This document shows, one piece after another, positions 1-8,824 of a stretch of 64,000 nt of DNA. The position numbers and the translations under genes were made by a program. The DNA comes from Mycolicibacillus trivialis. GTDB taxonomy: Bacteria; Actinomycetota; Actinomycetes; Mycobacteriales; Mycobacteriaceae. The stretch's first letter is position 1. Each line of letters starts with the position of its first letter. The notes beneath the pieces were generated by a model. The model did not search any database. It saw only the letters and a list, made by a program, of their open reading frames with translations, and was not told the origin of the DNA. The stretch covers positions 1 through 64,000 of the forward strand of contig NZ_LQPZ01000047.1 of assembly GCF_002102395.1 (NCBI RefSeq), in the 5' to 3' direction.

Positions 1-1
1 C

Positions 2-43
2 CAATACGAGACGATCATCAACACAGCCGCCTCAGCGGCATGA
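2..43 (+). pseudogene. C-terminal fragment of a possible IS3-type transposase
   Basis: An open frame enters from the left edge and stops at TGA 41-43, encoding QYETIINTAASAA. A YET motif followed by a short alanine-rich tail resembles the end of IS3-family OrfB transposases, where the conserved catalytic domain finishes just before a PxxYET-like sequence. Only 13 residues are visible, so the assignment is tentative. The repeated sequence that follows, up to about position 128, would fit the end of the same element. The full gene, if it exists, lies outside the window. Confidence 0.35.
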
Positions 44-88
44 CACCGACACTGTCACCCGATCGTGCACCAGTCCCATCTGTAACCA

Positions 89-128
89 ATGACGCGACTC
101 AGCTGTCACCGATGACGCGACTCATCAC
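89..128. repeat. Short direct repeats, possible insertion-sequence end
   Basis: The 13-base word ATGACGCGACTCA occurs at 89-101 and again at 112-124, 23 bases apart, and TGTCACC occurs at 53-59 and 104-110. The block ends in a CA dinucleotide at about 128, three bases before the encoded CCA end of the tRNA gene. Clustered subterminal repeats and a CA terminus suit an IS3-like element end, but the opposite end is not in the window. Confidence 0.35.
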
Positions 129-130
129 AA

Positions 131-219
131 TGGTGTCCGAGGGGGGACTTGAACCCCCACGCCCGTTAATAGGGCACTAGCACCTCAAGCTAGCGCGTCT
201 GCCATTCCGCCACTCGGAC
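131..219 (-). tRNA. tRNA-Leu (anticodon GAG)
   Basis: The 89-nt minus-strand sequence folds as a class II tRNA. The acceptor stem GTCCGAG pairs with CTCGGAC, and the discriminator A is followed by an encoded CCA. The anticodon stem CTAGC/GCTAG encloses the loop TTGAGGT with anticodon GAG, so it reads CUC and CUU leucine codons. A long variable arm and the T-loop GTTCAAGTC are present, as expected for tRNA-Leu. The gene lies head to head with the M20 peptidase gene and its 3' end abuts a possible insertion-sequence end. Confidence 0.97.
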
Positions 220-311
220 CGACCCGACCACAACGCCGGGGCAGCTAAGGCTATCGGATGGGCTCGGGTCGGCCCAAACCCGGCAGCCGGCGCAGTGGTA
301 GACAAGGGTCT

Positions 312-1646
312 GTGACCGATGCCCCCAGCGCCGCCGACGAAGTGGTGGATCTCGTCAGCCGGCTGATCCGGTTCGACACCACCAACACCGGCGAGCCCGA
401 CACCACCGTCGGGGAGGCCGAATGCGCCCACTGGGTCGCCGAGCAGCTCGCCGAGGTCGGCTACCAACCCGAGTACGTCGAGTCCGGGGCGCCCGGACGC
501 GGCAACGTCATCATCCGGGTGCCCGGCGCCGACCCGACCCGCGGTGCGCTGCTGATCCACGGCCACCTCGACGTGGTGCCCGCCGAGCCGGCCGACTGGA
601 GCGTGCACCCGTTCTCCGGAGCGGTCGAGGACGGCTACGTCTGGGGCCGCGGCGCGGTCGACATGAAGAACATGATCGGCATGATGATCGCGGTGGCACG
701 CCACTTCCGGCGCACCGGCGTGGTCCCCCCGCGCGACCTGGTGTTCGCCTTCGTCGCCGACGAGGAGGCCGGCGGCCGCTTCGGCGCGCAATGGCTCGTC
801 GAACACCGCCCCGACCTGTTCGACGGGGTCACCGAGGCGATCGGCGAAGTGGGCGGCTTCTCGCTGAGCGTGCAGCGCCGCGACGGCGAACTGCGCCGGC
901 TGTACCTGATCGAGACCGCCGAGAAGGGCATGCGGTGGATGCGGCTGACCGCGCGCGGCCGCGCCGGGCACGGGTCGATGATCAACCAGGACAACGCCGT
1001 CACCGCCGTCGCCGAGGCCGTCGCCCGACTGGGCCGCCACCGGTTCCCGCTGATGCTCAGCGAACCCGTCGAGCAGTTCCTCACCGCGGTGGGCGAGGAG
1101 ACCGGCCACGCCTTCGACCCGGACTCCCCGGACATCGAGGGCACCATCGCCAAGCTCGGCCCGATCGCCAAACTGATCGGCGCCACCCTGCGCGACACCG
1201 TCAACCCCACCATGCTCACCGCCGGATACAAGGCCAACGTCATCCCGGCCGTCGCCGAAGCGGTGCTGGACTGCCGGGTGTTGCCGGGCCGGCAGGCGGC
1301 CTTCGAAGCCGAGGTCGACGCGCTGATCGGCCCGGACGTCACCCGGGAGTGGATCACCGAACTGGCGCCCTACCAGACCAGTTTCGACGGCGATCTGGTC
1401 GACGCCATGAACGCCGCCCTGTTGGCGGTGGACCCCGACGCGCGCGCGGTGCCCTACATGCTGTCCGGGGGCACCGACGCGAAGGCCTTCGACCGGCTGG
1501 GGGGCCGCTGCTTCGGGTTCATCCCGCTGCGGCTGCCTCCCGAACTCGATTTCGCCGCACTGTTCCACGGCGTCGATGAGCGGGTACCCGTCGACGCACT
1601 CACCTTCGGCACCGAGGTACTCGAGCACTTCCTGCGCCACTGTTAG
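312..1646 (+). CDS. M20 family metallopeptidase (Rv2141c-like)
   Basis: A 444-residue protein of the M20/M25/M40 family, zinc enzymes that hydrolyse peptide or acyl-amino-acid bonds in the cytoplasm. HGHLDVVP at residues 83-90 supplies metal ligand His85 and Asp87, Asp117 in GAVDMKN is the bridging ligand, and DEE at 150-152 holds the catalytic and metal-binding glutamates. The dimerisation domain follows in the middle third. The GTG start at 312 is chosen because [14 protein letters not shown] matches the usual family N-terminus; an ATG at 258 would add 18 unconserved residues. A -10-like TAGACA lies seven bases before the GTG. The substrate is unknown; dapE-like annotations of such proteins are not supported by motif alone. 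Confidence 0.9.
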   Translation: MTDAPSAADEVVDLVSRLIRFDTTNTGEPDTTVGEAECAHWVAEQLAEVGYQPEYVESGAPGRGNVIIRVPGADPTRGALLIHGHLDVVPAEPADWSVHPFSGAVEDGYVWGRGAVDMKNMIGMMIAVARHFRRTGVVPPRDLVFAFVADEEAGGRFGAQWLVEHRPDLFDGVTEAIGEVGGFSLSVQRRDGELRRLYLIETAEKGMRWMRLTARGRAGHGSMINQDNAVTAVAEAVARLGRHRFPLMLSEPVEQFLTAVGEETGHAFDPDSPDIEGTIAKLGPIAKLIGATLRDTVNPTMLTAGYKANVIPAVAEAVLDCRVLPGRQAAFEAEVDALIGPDVTREWITELAPYQTSFDGDLVDAMNAALLAVDPDARAVPYMLSGGTDAKAFDRLGGRCFGFIPLRLPPELDFAALFHGVDERVPVDALTFGTEVLEHFLRHC

Positions 1647-1672
1647 ACACACCGCTACAGAAAGGACCGACG

Positions 1673-2203
1673 ATGACCACATCGCCCGACCCCTACGCCG
1701 CGCTGCCGCAGCTGCCCGGCTTCACCCTGACCTCCACCTCGATCACCGACGGCCAGCCACTGGCCAAAGCCCAGGTCAGCGGCATCATGGGCGCCGGGGG
1801 AGAGGACCTGAGCCCACAACTGAGCTGGTCCGGCTTCCCCGAGGAGACCCGCAGCTTCGCGGTGACGGTCTATGACCCCGACGCCCCCACCGGGTCGGGG
1901 TTCTGGCACTGGGCGGTGGCCAACCTGCCGGCCACCACCACCGACTTGCCCGAGGGCGCCGGCGACGGCAGCCTGCTGCCCGGCGACGCGCTGACCCTGG
2001 CCAACGACGCCGGCATGCGCCGCTACATCGGGGCCGCCCCGCCTGCCGGGCACGGGCCGCACCGCTACTACGTGGCGGTGCACGCGGTGAAGGTGGAGAA
2101 GCTGGAACTGCCCGCCGAGGCCACCCCCGCCTACCTGGGCTTCAACCTGTTCAGCAACGCCATCGCCCGCGCGGTCATCCACGCCACCTACGAGCAGAAC
2201 TAA
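1673..2203 (+). CDS. PEBP family protein (YbhB/YbcL, Rv2140c-like)
   Basis: A 176-residue phosphatidylethanolamine-binding-protein family member. The ligand pocket motif [13 protein letters not shown] is present at about residues 67-79, and a later [12 protein letters not shown] segment matches the second conserved PEBP block. Bacterial members bind small anionic ligands; the physiological role of the mycobacterial protein is not settled. An AAAGGA ribosome-binding site precedes the ATG. The gene follows the M20 gene after 26 bases and is probably cotranscribed. Its stop codon overlaps that of the convergent pyrD gene. Confidence 0.92.
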   Translation: MTTSPDPYAALPQLPGFTLTSTSITDGQPLAKAQVSGIMGAGGEDLSPQLSWSGFPEETRSFAVTVYDPDAPTGSGFWHWAVANLPATTTDLPEGAGDGSLLPGDALTLANDAGMRRYIGAAPPAGHGPHRYYVAVHAVKVEKLELPAEATPAYLGFNLFSNAIARAVIHATYEQN

Positions 2204-3273
2204 CCGGCGGCGGTCCCGACCGCCTCGGCCAGCGACCGGTGGCCGCCCGCCTGCAACCGGGCGGCCACCCCGTCGTGGATCCGCTTGGCCCACAGGCCGC
2301 CGCCGTAGACGAAACCGGTGTAGCCCTGCAGCAGTGCGGCCCCGGCGGTGATCCGCCGCCAGGCGTCGTCGGCGTTCTCGATACCGCCGACGCTGACCAG
2401 CGTCAACCGGCCACCGGCCCGGGCGTACAACCGGCGCAGCACCGCCAGTGACCGTTCGGCGACCGGCGGACCGGAGACCCCGCCCGCGCCGAGCTCGGCC
2501 ACCCCGGGAGTGTGCAGCCCGGCGCGACCCACGGTGGTGTTGGTGGCGACGATTCCGGCCAGGCCCAGCTCCACCGCGAGGTCGGCGACGGCGTCGACGT
2601 CGGCGTCGGAGAGGTCGGGGGCGATCTTCACCAGCACCGGTGTGGCGGTCGGTGCGGCCTCGCCGAGCACGGCGGCCAGGATCGGCCGCAGTGACTCCAC
2701 GGCCTGCAGGTCGCGCAGTCCCGGGGTGTTCGGTGAGCTGACGTTGACCACCAGGTAGGCGGCCAGCGGCGCGAGCAGTCGCGCGCTGCACCGGTAGTCC
2801 TCGACCGCCTCCTGCGGCGGGGTCACCTTGGACTTGCCGATGTTCACCCCGATCGGGATGTCGGGGCGCTGGTGGGCCAGGCGCACGGCCAGCGCGCCCG
2901 CGCCGTGGTTGTTGAAGCCCATCCGGTTGAGCAGTGCCCGGTCGGCGGGCAGCCGGAACAGCCGCGGCGCTGGATTGCCCGGTTGTGGTTGCGCGGTGAC
3001 CGTTCCGACCTCGGCGTGCCCGAAACCCAATGCCCCCCAGGTGTTCACGCCGAGGCCGTCCTTGTCGAACCCGGCGGCCAAACCCAGCGGCCCCGGGAAA
3101 CGCACCCCGAACACCGTGCTGGCCAGGACCGGATCGGTCGGACCGAGCCGGCGGTGCAGCGCCCGGCGCAGCGGGGGCGGCGCGGTCGCCCCGCGCAGCG
3201 CGGCGAACACCGCGGTGTGGATGCGCTCGGGGGGCACCGCGAACATCAGCCCCCGCAACGCGCGGTAGGCCAT
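2200..3273 (-). CDS. pyrD: Dihydroorotate dehydrogenase (quinone), class 2
   Basis: PyrD oxidises dihydroorotate to orotate in pyrimidine synthesis, passing electrons to membrane quinone through FMN. The 357-residue protein has the class 2 N-terminal membrane-associating helix region, [10 protein letters not shown] near residue 60, NRMGFNNHG, the [14 protein letters not shown] active-site stretch with the class 2 serine base, and the FMN phosphate site [20 protein letters not shown]. The start ATG at 3273 gives [19 protein letters not shown], the expected class 2 N-terminus; a longer open frame runs upstream but is only the shadow of the neighbouring gene. The start overlaps the TGA of the upstream gene as TGATG, so translation is probably coupled in the lppL operon. 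Confidence 0.97.
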   Translation of the reverse strand: MAYRALRGLMFAVPPERIHTAVFAALRGATAPPPLRRALHRRLGPTDPVLASTVFGVRFPGPLGLAAGFDKDGLGVNTWGALGFGHAEVGTVTAQPQPGNPAPRLFRLPADRALLNRMGFNNHGAGALAVRLAHQRPDIPIGVNIGKSKVTPPQEAVEDYRCSARLLAPLAAYLVVNVSSPNTPGLRDLQAVESLRPILAAVLGEAAPTATPVLVKIAPDLSDADVDAVADLAVELGLAGIVATNTTVGRAGLHTPGVAELGAGGVSGPPVAERSLAVLRRLYARAGGRLTLVSVGGIENADDAWRRITAGAALLQGYTGFVYGGGLWAKRIHDGVAARLQAGGHRSLAEAVGTAAG

Positions 3274-3518
3274 CAGTGCTCCGGCCGGTCGAGCAGTTGG
3301 GCGGTCTTGCGGCGCCGCAACAACACCCGCCTGCTGCCGTCGGTGTACAGGCGCACCCGGGTCAGTTCCCAGCCGCGGTACTCCGCCTCGATCGACAGCC
3401 GGATGGAAGCGGACAACCGGGTCACATCCGGCGGCAACCGCAGCGGAACCCAGTCGTAGTCGTCGGAGAGGTCGACGTCCCAGCCGGCGGGCAGCCGCGG
3501 CGACCGCGCCGCGCTCAC
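3273..3518 (-). CDS. DUF5703 family small protein
   Basis: An 81-residue protein recognised as the actinobacterial DUF5703 type from the core [15 protein letters not shown] and the following basic [18 protein letters not shown] segment. It has no signal peptide or membrane helix and no known function. It starts with GTG inside the stop codon of lppL (GTGA overlap) and its TGA overlaps the pyrD ATG, so it is locked between two genes in one translationally coupled operon. That conserved position suggests expression with pyrD but does not reveal a role. Confidence 0.85.
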   Translation of the reverse strand: MSAARSPRLPAGWDVDLSDDYDWVPLRLPPDVTRLSASIRLSIEAEYRGWELTRVRLYTDGSRRVLLRRRKTAQLLDRPEH

Positions 3519-4558
3519 CGGCCGCCCCCGGCACGGTCGATCACCTGGATGCCGCCGCCTGCTCCGGACACCACATAGAGGGTGTCGGTGGCATCGTCGA
3601 AAGCCAGCGAGTCGGGTTGGCGCACGGTCGGATAACGCACCTTCTCCACGGGGATACCAGTGTCCAGATCGTAGCCAACGACGGTGTTGGTCGCGGTCTG
3701 CGACACCCAGGCCAGTCGCCGCGAACCCGCCAGCCCGTAGGGGGAGTCGGGCACCGGATAGGCCTGGCGCATGATCAGCGGATCGGTGCCGAAGACCAGC
3801 AGCTGCCCGCCCCGGGTGTCGGCGGCCAGCACCCGCCCGTGCGGGTCCACGGCCAGCGTGGTGGTGCCCTGCCCCGCCCGCAGCGCCTGCCGCATCGCCC
3901 CGTTGGGGCCGATCGAGGTCACCGACGTCTGGCCGCGGTCGAGCACCACCGCGGTGTCGGCGCGGGTGACGATCGCGTCGACGCGGGCGAACGCATCCTC
4001 CCGGTGGGCGACCGCGGTCGGCGAGGACAGCGTGAACACCACCCCGTCGGCGCTGCCCAGCACCAGCGTCCCGTCACCGCGCCGCGCGATCGCGGTGAAA
4101 TCGGTGTCCGCGGCGTCATCGACCTCGACCCGACTGGTGTGCCCGGCGGCCAGATCCACCAGGAAATAGCCGCCGCGGGTGGACAGGTAGGCGGTGCCGT
4201 GCCCGTCACCGGCCATCGCGCCCACCGGGCCCGGCAGCGCGATGCTGCGCGCCGCCGCAGCACCCGGCGCCAGCACCGCCAGGGTGGCCGGGTCCGGCGG
4301 GTCGGTGCCGGGCACCAGCGCCACCAGCCCGGCGCCCGGGTCGAACAGGGCCGCGGCGGCGTTCCCCGCCAGCGGGTGCACCATACCGGCGGGCGCTGCG
4401 GCGGTCGGCGGCGACTGGGCCGGGGTGGCCGGCGGGATGGTGCGGGGGGCCGGATCGAAACGCTCGGAGGAGCAGCCGGTCGGGGCCGCCACCAGGACCG
4501 TCGCGCACAACAACCCGATCCAGGTGCGGCGAAGTGCGCGACCACCGGATTTCAGCAA
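3515..4558 (-). CDS. lppL: Lipoprotein LppL, beta-propeller-like
   Basis: A secreted lipoprotein of about 347 residues. The N-terminus has arginines, a hydrophobic stretch [12 protein letters not shown] and the lipobox TGC, whose cysteine would be lipidated. After a proline/alanine linker come repeated blade-like segments such as [31 protein letters not shown] and [16 protein letters not shown], resembling a beta-propeller of YVTN or SMP-30 type. The TTG at 4558 is the only in-frame initiator close before the signal peptide; no strong ribosome-binding site is seen, so the start is uncertain. It is the first gene of the operon with the DUF5703 gene and pyrD. Function is unknown. Confidence 0.85.
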   Translation of the reverse strand: MLKSGGRALRRTWIGLLCATVLVAAPTGCSSERFDPAPRTIPPATPAQSPPTAAAPAGMVHPLAGNAAAALFDPGAGLVALVPGTDPPDPATLAVLAPGAAAARSIALPGPVGAMAGDGHGTAYLSTRGGYFLVDLAAGHTSRVEVDDAADTDFTAIARRGDGTLVLGSADGVVFTLSSPTAVAHREDAFARVDAIVTRADTAVVLDRGQTSVTSIGPNGAMRQALRAGQGTTTLAVDPHGRVLAADTRGGQLLVFGTDPLIMRQAYPVPDSPYGLAGSRRLAWVSQTATNTVVGYDLDTGIPVEKVRYPTVRQPDSLAFDDATDTLYVVSGAGGGIQVIDRAGGGR

Positions 4559-4602
4559 CGGGTCACTCGCGGGGGTGTCGGGGCGGGAGGCATCGTCGAT
4601 CG

Positions 4603-4608
4603 ATTGTA
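4603..4608 (-). promoter_or_regulatory. -10 box for the lppL operon
   Basis: On the minus strand TACAAT matches the consensus -10 hexamer perfectly. It lies 44 bases upstream of the proposed lppL start, leaving a leader of about 38 nt. Confidence 0.55.
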
Positions 4609-4686
4609 GGGAACCGGTGACGGCGGCGACGAAACGCGCGGTACGCCGACCCGCCCGGTCTGGGCCATCCGGCCCGGTTCTGGGGG

Positions 4687-4692
4687 TAGGGT
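4687..4692 (+). promoter_or_regulatory. -10 box, probable leaderless promoter
   Basis: TAGGGT ends seven bases before the ATG at 4700. The spacing would place the transcription start at the start codon. Confidence 0.55.
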
Positions 4693-4699
4693 CACGACC

Positions 4700-5002
4700 A
4701 TGACCCTTGCCGCACCCGAGCCTCACATCGGCCAGGAGTTCACGATCGAAGACATCTCCACCGGCATCTTCGGCAGCGGATTCGGCGCGGTCGGCGACGG
4801 ACGCAGCTTCGCCTTCCACGTCGACCACCAGTTCCTGCTGGTCGAGATCTACCGGCCGCGGCTGGCCGGCCCGGTCCCGCAGGCCGAAGACGTCGTGGCC
4901 ACCGCGTCGCGCAGCCTCGTCGGCATCGACGTGACCGACGAACGCAGCCTGGCCGCCGCGGTGCGCGACGCGGTCGCCACCGCCGAACCCGTCGCCCGCT
5001 AA
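4700..5002 (+). CDS. Conserved hypothetical protein (Rv2137c-like)
   Basis: A 100-residue protein of unknown function, similar in position and sequence character to M. tuberculosis Rv2137c. The N-terminal half has alternating hydrophobic residues ([20 protein letters not shown]) that could form beta strands, and the C-terminal half is a predicted alanine-rich helix. There is no signal peptide or membrane segment. A TAGGGT box seven bases before the ATG suggests a leaderless transcript. It is divergent from lppL and 44 bases upstream of uppP. Confidence 0.8.
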   Translation: MTLAAPEPHIGQEFTIEDISTGIFGSGFGAVGDGRSFAFHVDHQFLLVEIYRPRLAGPVPQAEDVVATASRSLVGIDVTDERSLAAAVRDAVATAEPVAR

Positions 5003-5033
5003 ACCCCGCCCGCCGCGCCGGCCGACCCACCGG

Positions 5034-5039
5034 TACGGT
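5034..5039 (+). promoter_or_regulatory. -10 box upstream of uppP
   Basis: TACGGT ends seven bases before the GTG at 5047, supporting that codon as a leaderless start in preference to the ATG at 5065. Confidence 0.5.
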
Positions 5040-5046
5040 CATCGTC

Positions 5047-5892
5047 GTGTCTGTGCCCGTGGAGATGTCCTGGCTGCAGACGATCGTTCTCGCCGTGGTG
5101 CAGGGACTGACCGAATTCCTGCCGATCTCCTCGTCCGGCCACCTGGCGATCACCTCGCGGTTGTTCTTCGACGGCGATGCCGGGGCCTCGTTCACCGCCG
5201 TGACCCAGCTGGGCACCGAAGCCGCGGTGATCGTGTACTTCGCCCGTGACATCGTGCGCATCGTGCGGGCCTGGTTCAACGGGCTGTTCGTCGCCGCGCA
5301 CCGCGACGCCGACTACCGACTGGGCTGGTACGTGATCGTCGGGACCATCCCGATCTGTGTGGCCGGTCTGTTGTTCACCGACATCATCCGGTCCGGGGTG
5401 CGCAACCTGTGGGTGGTGGCCACCGCCCTGGTGGTGTTCTCCGCGGTGATCGCGGTCGCCGAATACACCGGCCGCCAGACCCGCCACATCGACCGGCTGC
5501 GACTCTCCGACGCCCTGATCGTGGGCACCGCCCAGATGCTCGCGCTGGTGCCCGGGGTGTCGCGGTCGGGCGCCACCATCAGCGCCGGGCTGTTCCTGGG
5601 CCTCGACCGCGAACTGGCCGCCCGATTCGGTTTCCTGCTGGCCATCCCGGCGGTGTTCGCCTCCGGTCTGTACTCGCTGCCCGACGCCTTCCACCCGGTC
5701 AGCGAGGGCATGAGCGCGACCGGACCGCAACTGCTGGTCGCCACCGTGATCGCGTTCGCGGTCGGCTACGCGGCGGTGGCCTGGTTCCTGCGATTCCTGG
5801 TCAGCCACACCATGTACTGGTTCGTCGGCTACCGGGTGCTCGCCGGGACCGCCGTGCTGGTGCTGCTGGCCACCGGGGTGCTCACCACATGA
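5047..5892 (+). CDS. uppP: Undecaprenyl-diphosphate phosphatase
   Basis: UppP (BacA) is an integral membrane enzyme that dephosphorylates polyprenyl diphosphate to recycle the lipid carrier for peptidoglycan and other envelope polymers. The 281-residue protein has the two family signatures: [15 protein letters not shown] near the N-terminus with the catalytic glutamate and serines, and [14 protein letters not shown] in the middle with the essential arginine. About seven or eight hydrophobic helices are evident. The GTG at 5047 is preferred because of the -10 box before it; ATG 5065 (MSWLQTIV) is the alternative. The stop overlaps the next gene as ATGA. Confidence 0.97.
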   Translation: MSVPVEMSWLQTIVLAVVQGLTEFLPISSSGHLAITSRLFFDGDAGASFTAVTQLGTEAAVIVYFARDIVRIVRAWFNGLFVAAHRDADYRLGWYVIVGTIPICVAGLLFTDIIRSGVRNLWVVATALVVFSAVIAVAEYTGRQTRHIDRLRLSDALIVGTAQMLALVPGVSRSGATISAGLFLGLDRELAARFGFLLAIPAVFASGLYSLPDAFHPVSEGMSATGPQLLVATVIAFAVGYAAVAWFLRFLVSHTMYWFVGYRVLAGTAVLVLLATGVLTT

Positions 5893-6566
5893 CGGTCCTG
5901 CTGCTGCGGCACGGCCGCTCCACCGCCAACACCGCCGGTGTGCTGGCCGGCCGCTCCGCCGGCGTCGACCTCGACGACACCGGCCGGGACCAGGCCGCCG
6001 GGCTCGCCGAGCGGATCGGTGCACTGCCGCTCACCGCGATCGTGCACTCGCCGTTGCTGCGCTGCGAGAGCACCGTCGCCCCGCTGGCCGCGGCGCTGAA
6101 CCTGACCCCGATCGTCGACGACCGGCTCACCGAAGTCGACTACGGGGCCTGGACCGGACGCACCCTCAGCGACCTGGTCAACGAACCGCTGTGGTCGGTG
6201 GTGCAGGCCCAGCCCAGCGCGGCGGTCTTCCCCGACGGGGAAGGGCTGGCGCAGGTGCAGGCCCGCGCCGTCGCCGCGGTCCGCGACCACGACCGGCGGT
6301 TGGCCGACGAGCACGGCGCCGACGTGCTCTGGCTGGCCTGCACCCACGGCGACGTGATCAAGTCCGTCGTCGCCGACGCCGTCGGCACCCACCTGGACAG
6401 CTTCCAGCGCATCAACGTCGACCCGGCGTCGCTGAGCGTGATCCGCTACACCCGGCTGCGGCCGCTGGTGCTGCACGTCAACCACACCGGCCCGGGACTG
6501 GCCGCCGCGTTGCACGCCCCGCCCGCCGCGACCGGCGACGCCCCGGTGGGCGGGTCGACGGGTTGA
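5889..6566 (+). CDS. Histidine phosphatase family protein (Rv2135c/MSMEG_4193 type)
   Basis: A 225-residue member of the histidine phosphatase (phosphoglycerate-mutase-like) superfamily. The RHG motif at residues 7-9 carries the phospho-accepting His8, and [15 protein letters not shown] and [13 protein letters not shown] provide the second arginine and histidine of the phosphate pocket. The family usually acts as a general phosphatase rather than a mutase; the natural substrate is unknown. Its ATG overlaps the uppP stop, so the two are probably coupled. It is followed by the DUF3090 and SCO1664-family genes, a cassette widespread in Actinobacteria. Confidence 0.92.
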   Translation: MTVLLLRHGRSTANTAGVLAGRSAGVDLDDTGRDQAAGLAERIGALPLTAIVHSPLLRCESTVAPLAAALNLTPIVDDRLTEVDYGAWTGRTLSDLVNEPLWSVVQAQPSAAVFPDGEGLAQVQARAVAAVRDHDRRLADEHGADVLWLACTHGDVIKSVVADAVGTHLDSFQRINVDPASLSVIRYTRLRPLVLHVNHTGPGLAAALHAPPAATGDAPVGGSTG

Positions 6567-6588
6567 CCACCGGTATTTTGGAGTTGCC

Positions 6589-7170
6589 ATGCCCCGCGCC
6601 ATCCACGTCTTTCGAAGCCCCGACCGGTTCATCGCCGGCACCGTCGGGCAACCCGGCAACCGCACCTTCTACCTGCAGGCGGTGCACGACGCCCGCGTCG
6701 TGTCGGTGATGGTGGAAAAGCAGCAGGTCGCGGTGCTCGCCGAGCGGATCGATGCCCTGCTGGTGGAGGTCAACCGCCGGTTCGGCACCCCGATCCCACC
6801 CGAACCGGAGACCGTCGAGGACCTCGAGCCGCTGGTCACCCCGGTCGACGCCGAGTTCCGGGTCGGCACCATGGGGCTGGGCTGGGACTCCGAGGCCCTG
6901 ACCGTGGTGGTCGAACTGCTCGCGGTGACCGACGCCGAGTTCGACGCCTCGGTGGTGCTCGACGACACCGAGGAGGGGCCCGACGCGGTGCGGGTGTTCC
7001 TCACCCCCGACGCGGCCCGCCAGTTCGCCAGCCGCTCCAACCGGGTGATCGCCGCGGGCCGCCCGCCCTGCCCGATCTGCACCGAGCCGCTGGACGCCGA
7101 GGGACACATCTGCGTCCGCAGCAACGGCTACCGGCGCGGCGCGTGGGCCGATGATGATCCCGGCGCCTGA
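6589..7170 (+). CDS. DUF3090 family protein (Rv2134c-like)
   Basis: A 193-residue protein recognised as DUF3090 from MPRAIHVFRSPDRFIAGTVG, YLQAVHD and the C-terminal cysteine motif CPICTEPLDAEGHICVRSNGYR, which looks like a small zinc-binding knuckle. No membrane segment is present. It begins 22 bases after the histidine phosphatase gene, and its last 20 bases overlap the start of the SCO1664-family gene, so all three are likely translated from one mRNA. Function is unknown. Confidence 0.9.
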   Translation: MPRAIHVFRSPDRFIAGTVGQPGNRTFYLQAVHDARVVSVMVEKQQVAVLAERIDALLVEVNRRFGTPIPPEPETVEDLEPLVTPVDAEFRVGTMGLGWDSEALTVVVELLAVTDAEFDASVVLDDTEEGPDAVRVFLTPDAARQFASRSNRVIAAGRPPCPICTEPLDAEGHICVRSNGYRRGAWADDDPGA

Positions 7171-7954
7171 CCGGGCCGAGTTGCTGCGCCGCGGCGAACT
7201 GGCGGTGCTGGGCCGGATCCGCTCGGCGAGCAACGCCACCTTCCTGTGCGAGGCGAGCCTGGGCGGGCACACCATGCACTGCGTGTACAAACCGGTCGCC
7301 GGCGAGCAGCCGCTGTGGGACTTCCCGGACGGGACACTGGCCGGCCGCGAGCTCGGCACCTACCTGATCTCGCGTCACCTGGGCTGGAACCTGGTGCCCG
7401 ACACCGTGATCCGGGACGGCCCCGCCGGCGAGGGCATGGTGCAACGGTGGATCGACCCGCCGGCGGAGAACGACGCACCCGACCTCGTCGACCTGGTGCC
7501 GGCCGGCGCCGTACCCGACGGCTACCTGCCGGTGCTGCAGGCCCGCGACCACACCGGCGCCCGGGTCCTGCTGGTCCACGCCGACCATCCGCACCTGTTC
7601 CGGATGGCGGTCTTCGATGTGCTGGTCAACAACGCCGACCGCAAGGGCGGGCACGTCCTACGCGGCGCCGACGGCGCCGTCTACGGCGTCGACCACGGCG
7701 TGACCCTGCACGTCGAGGACAAGCTGCGCACCGTGCTGTGGGGCTGGGCGGGCAAACCCGTCGACGACGCCGCGCTGGCCGGGGTCACCACCCTGCTCGA
7801 GGCGCTGGACGGCCCGCTGGGCGCGGAGTTGGCCGATCACCTCACCGGCGCGGAGATCACCGCCCTTCGCCATCGCGCCGAGCACCTGCTCGCCGCCCCG
7901 GTGATGCCCGAGCCCGACGACCGCTTCCACCCCATTCCCTGGCCGGCGTTCTGA
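7151..7954 (+). CDS. SCO1664 family protein, kinase-like fold (Rv2133c-like)
   Basis: A 267-residue protein of the SCO1664 family, distantly related to phosphatidylinositol 3- and 4-kinases. [37 protein letters not shown] resembles a nucleotide-binding lobe with a lysine, and [14 protein letters not shown] followed by [10 protein letters not shown] resembles the DxxxxN and DHG/DFG metal-binding loops of that fold. It may phosphorylate a protein or small molecule, but no substrate is known. It overlaps the DUF3090 gene by 20 bases. Two consecutive ATG codons at 7151 and 7154 are possible starts. Confidence 0.9.
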   Translation: MMIPAPDRAELLRRGELAVLGRIRSASNATFLCEASLGGHTMHCVYKPVAGEQPLWDFPDGTLAGRELGTYLISRHLGWNLVPDTVIRDGPAGEGMVQRWIDPPAENDAPDLVDLVPAGAVPDGYLPVLQARDHTGARVLLVHADHPHLFRMAVFDVLVNNADRKGGHVLRGADGAVYGVDHGVTLHVEDKLRTVLWGWAGKPVDDAALAGVTTLLEALDGPLGAELADHLTGAEITALRHRAEHLLAAPVMPEPDDRFHPIPWPAF

Positions 7955-8010
7955 GCGGCGGTCAGCACCCCACCGGCCGCGGCGGACCCGGGACCGCCGA
8001 TACTGGGCCG

Positions 8011-8793
8011 GTGACATCAGCGTCGGCAGACCAGACCGATGCGGCCCTGGCCGCCGACGTGGCCGAGGAGGCCGGTCGGCTGCTGCTCGAAGTCCGCGAC
8101 CAGGTCGGCTTCGACCACCCGTGGGGGCTCGGCGACGCCGGCGACGCCCGCGCCAACACGCTGATCCTCGACCGGCTGCGCGCCGCCCGCCCCGACGACG
8201 CGGTGCTCAGCGAGGAATCCCCGGACAGCCTGCGGCGGCTGCACACCGAGCGGGTCTGGATCGTCGACCCGCTGGACGGCACCCGTGAGTTCTCCACCCC
8301 CGGCCGCCCGGACTGGGCGGTGCACATCGCGCTGTGGCGCCGCGACGGCGGACCGCAGGGAGCCATCACCGATGCCGCCGTCGCGCTGCCCGCCATGGGC
8401 GAGGTCCACCGCAGCGACACCGCGGTCGCCGCCGGGCCGGCCAGGGGCACCGACCCGGTGCGGGTGGCGGTCAGCGCCAGCCGGCCACCGGCGATCCTGC
8501 GGTTCATCCACCAGTCGGTGCCGCTGGAGTTGGTGCCGATCGGGTCGGCCGGAGCCAAGGCGATGGCGGTGGTGCGCGGCGAGGTCGACGCCTACCTGCA
8601 CGCCGGCGGCCAATGGGAATGGGACTCCGCCGCCCCCGCCGGGGTGGCCCTGGCGGCGGGCCTGCACGCTTCCCGCCTCGACGGCTCCCCGCTGCTGTAC
8701 AACCGGCCCGACCCCTACCTGCCGGACCTGTTGATCTGCCGCCCGGAGGTGGCCGAGCCGCTGCTGACGGCGATCCGGCGGGCGGTTCGCTGA
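8011..8793 (+). CDS. cysQ: 3'-phosphoadenosine 5'-phosphate phosphatase CysQ
   Basis: CysQ removes the 3'-phosphate of PAP, a by-product of sulfation and sulfate assimilation, and related enzymes also hydrolyse inositol or fructose phosphates. The 260-residue protein carries the Li-sensitive phosphatase motifs: VLSEESPD (metal-binding glutamates), [10 protein letters not shown] (the DPLDGT metal site) and a C-terminal [16 protein letters not shown] segment. The GTG start at 8011 lies six bases after a GATACT -10-like sequence. It is followed 31 bases after its stop by mshC. Confidence 0.93.
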   Translation: MTSASADQTDAALAADVAEEAGRLLLEVRDQVGFDHPWGLGDAGDARANTLILDRLRAARPDDAVLSEESPDSLRRLHTERVWIVDPLDGTREFSTPGRPDWAVHIALWRRDGGPQGAITDAAVALPAMGEVHRSDTAVAAGPARGTDPVRVAVSASRPPAILRFIHQSVPLELVPIGSAGAKAMAVVRGEVDAYLHAGGQWEWDSAAPAGVALAAGLHASRLDGSPLLYNRPDPYLPDLLICRPEVAEPLLTAIRRAVR

Positions 8794-8811
8794 GCCGATG
8801 AGCACGGGTCT

Positions 8812-8817
8812 TAGAGT
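8812..8817 (+). promoter_or_regulatory. -10 box upstream of mshC
   Basis: TAGAGT ends seven bases before ATG 8825. It supports that start, which matches the usual MshC N-terminus, over the upstream ATG at 8798. Confidence 0.6.
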
Positions 8818-8824
8818 CGACGGT

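Noticed and set aside
177..1682. A 501-codon minus-strand open frame over the M20 peptidase gene
   Set aside because: It is a high-GC shadow with low-complexity composition and lies opposite a gene with clear catalytic motifs; it also runs into the tRNA.
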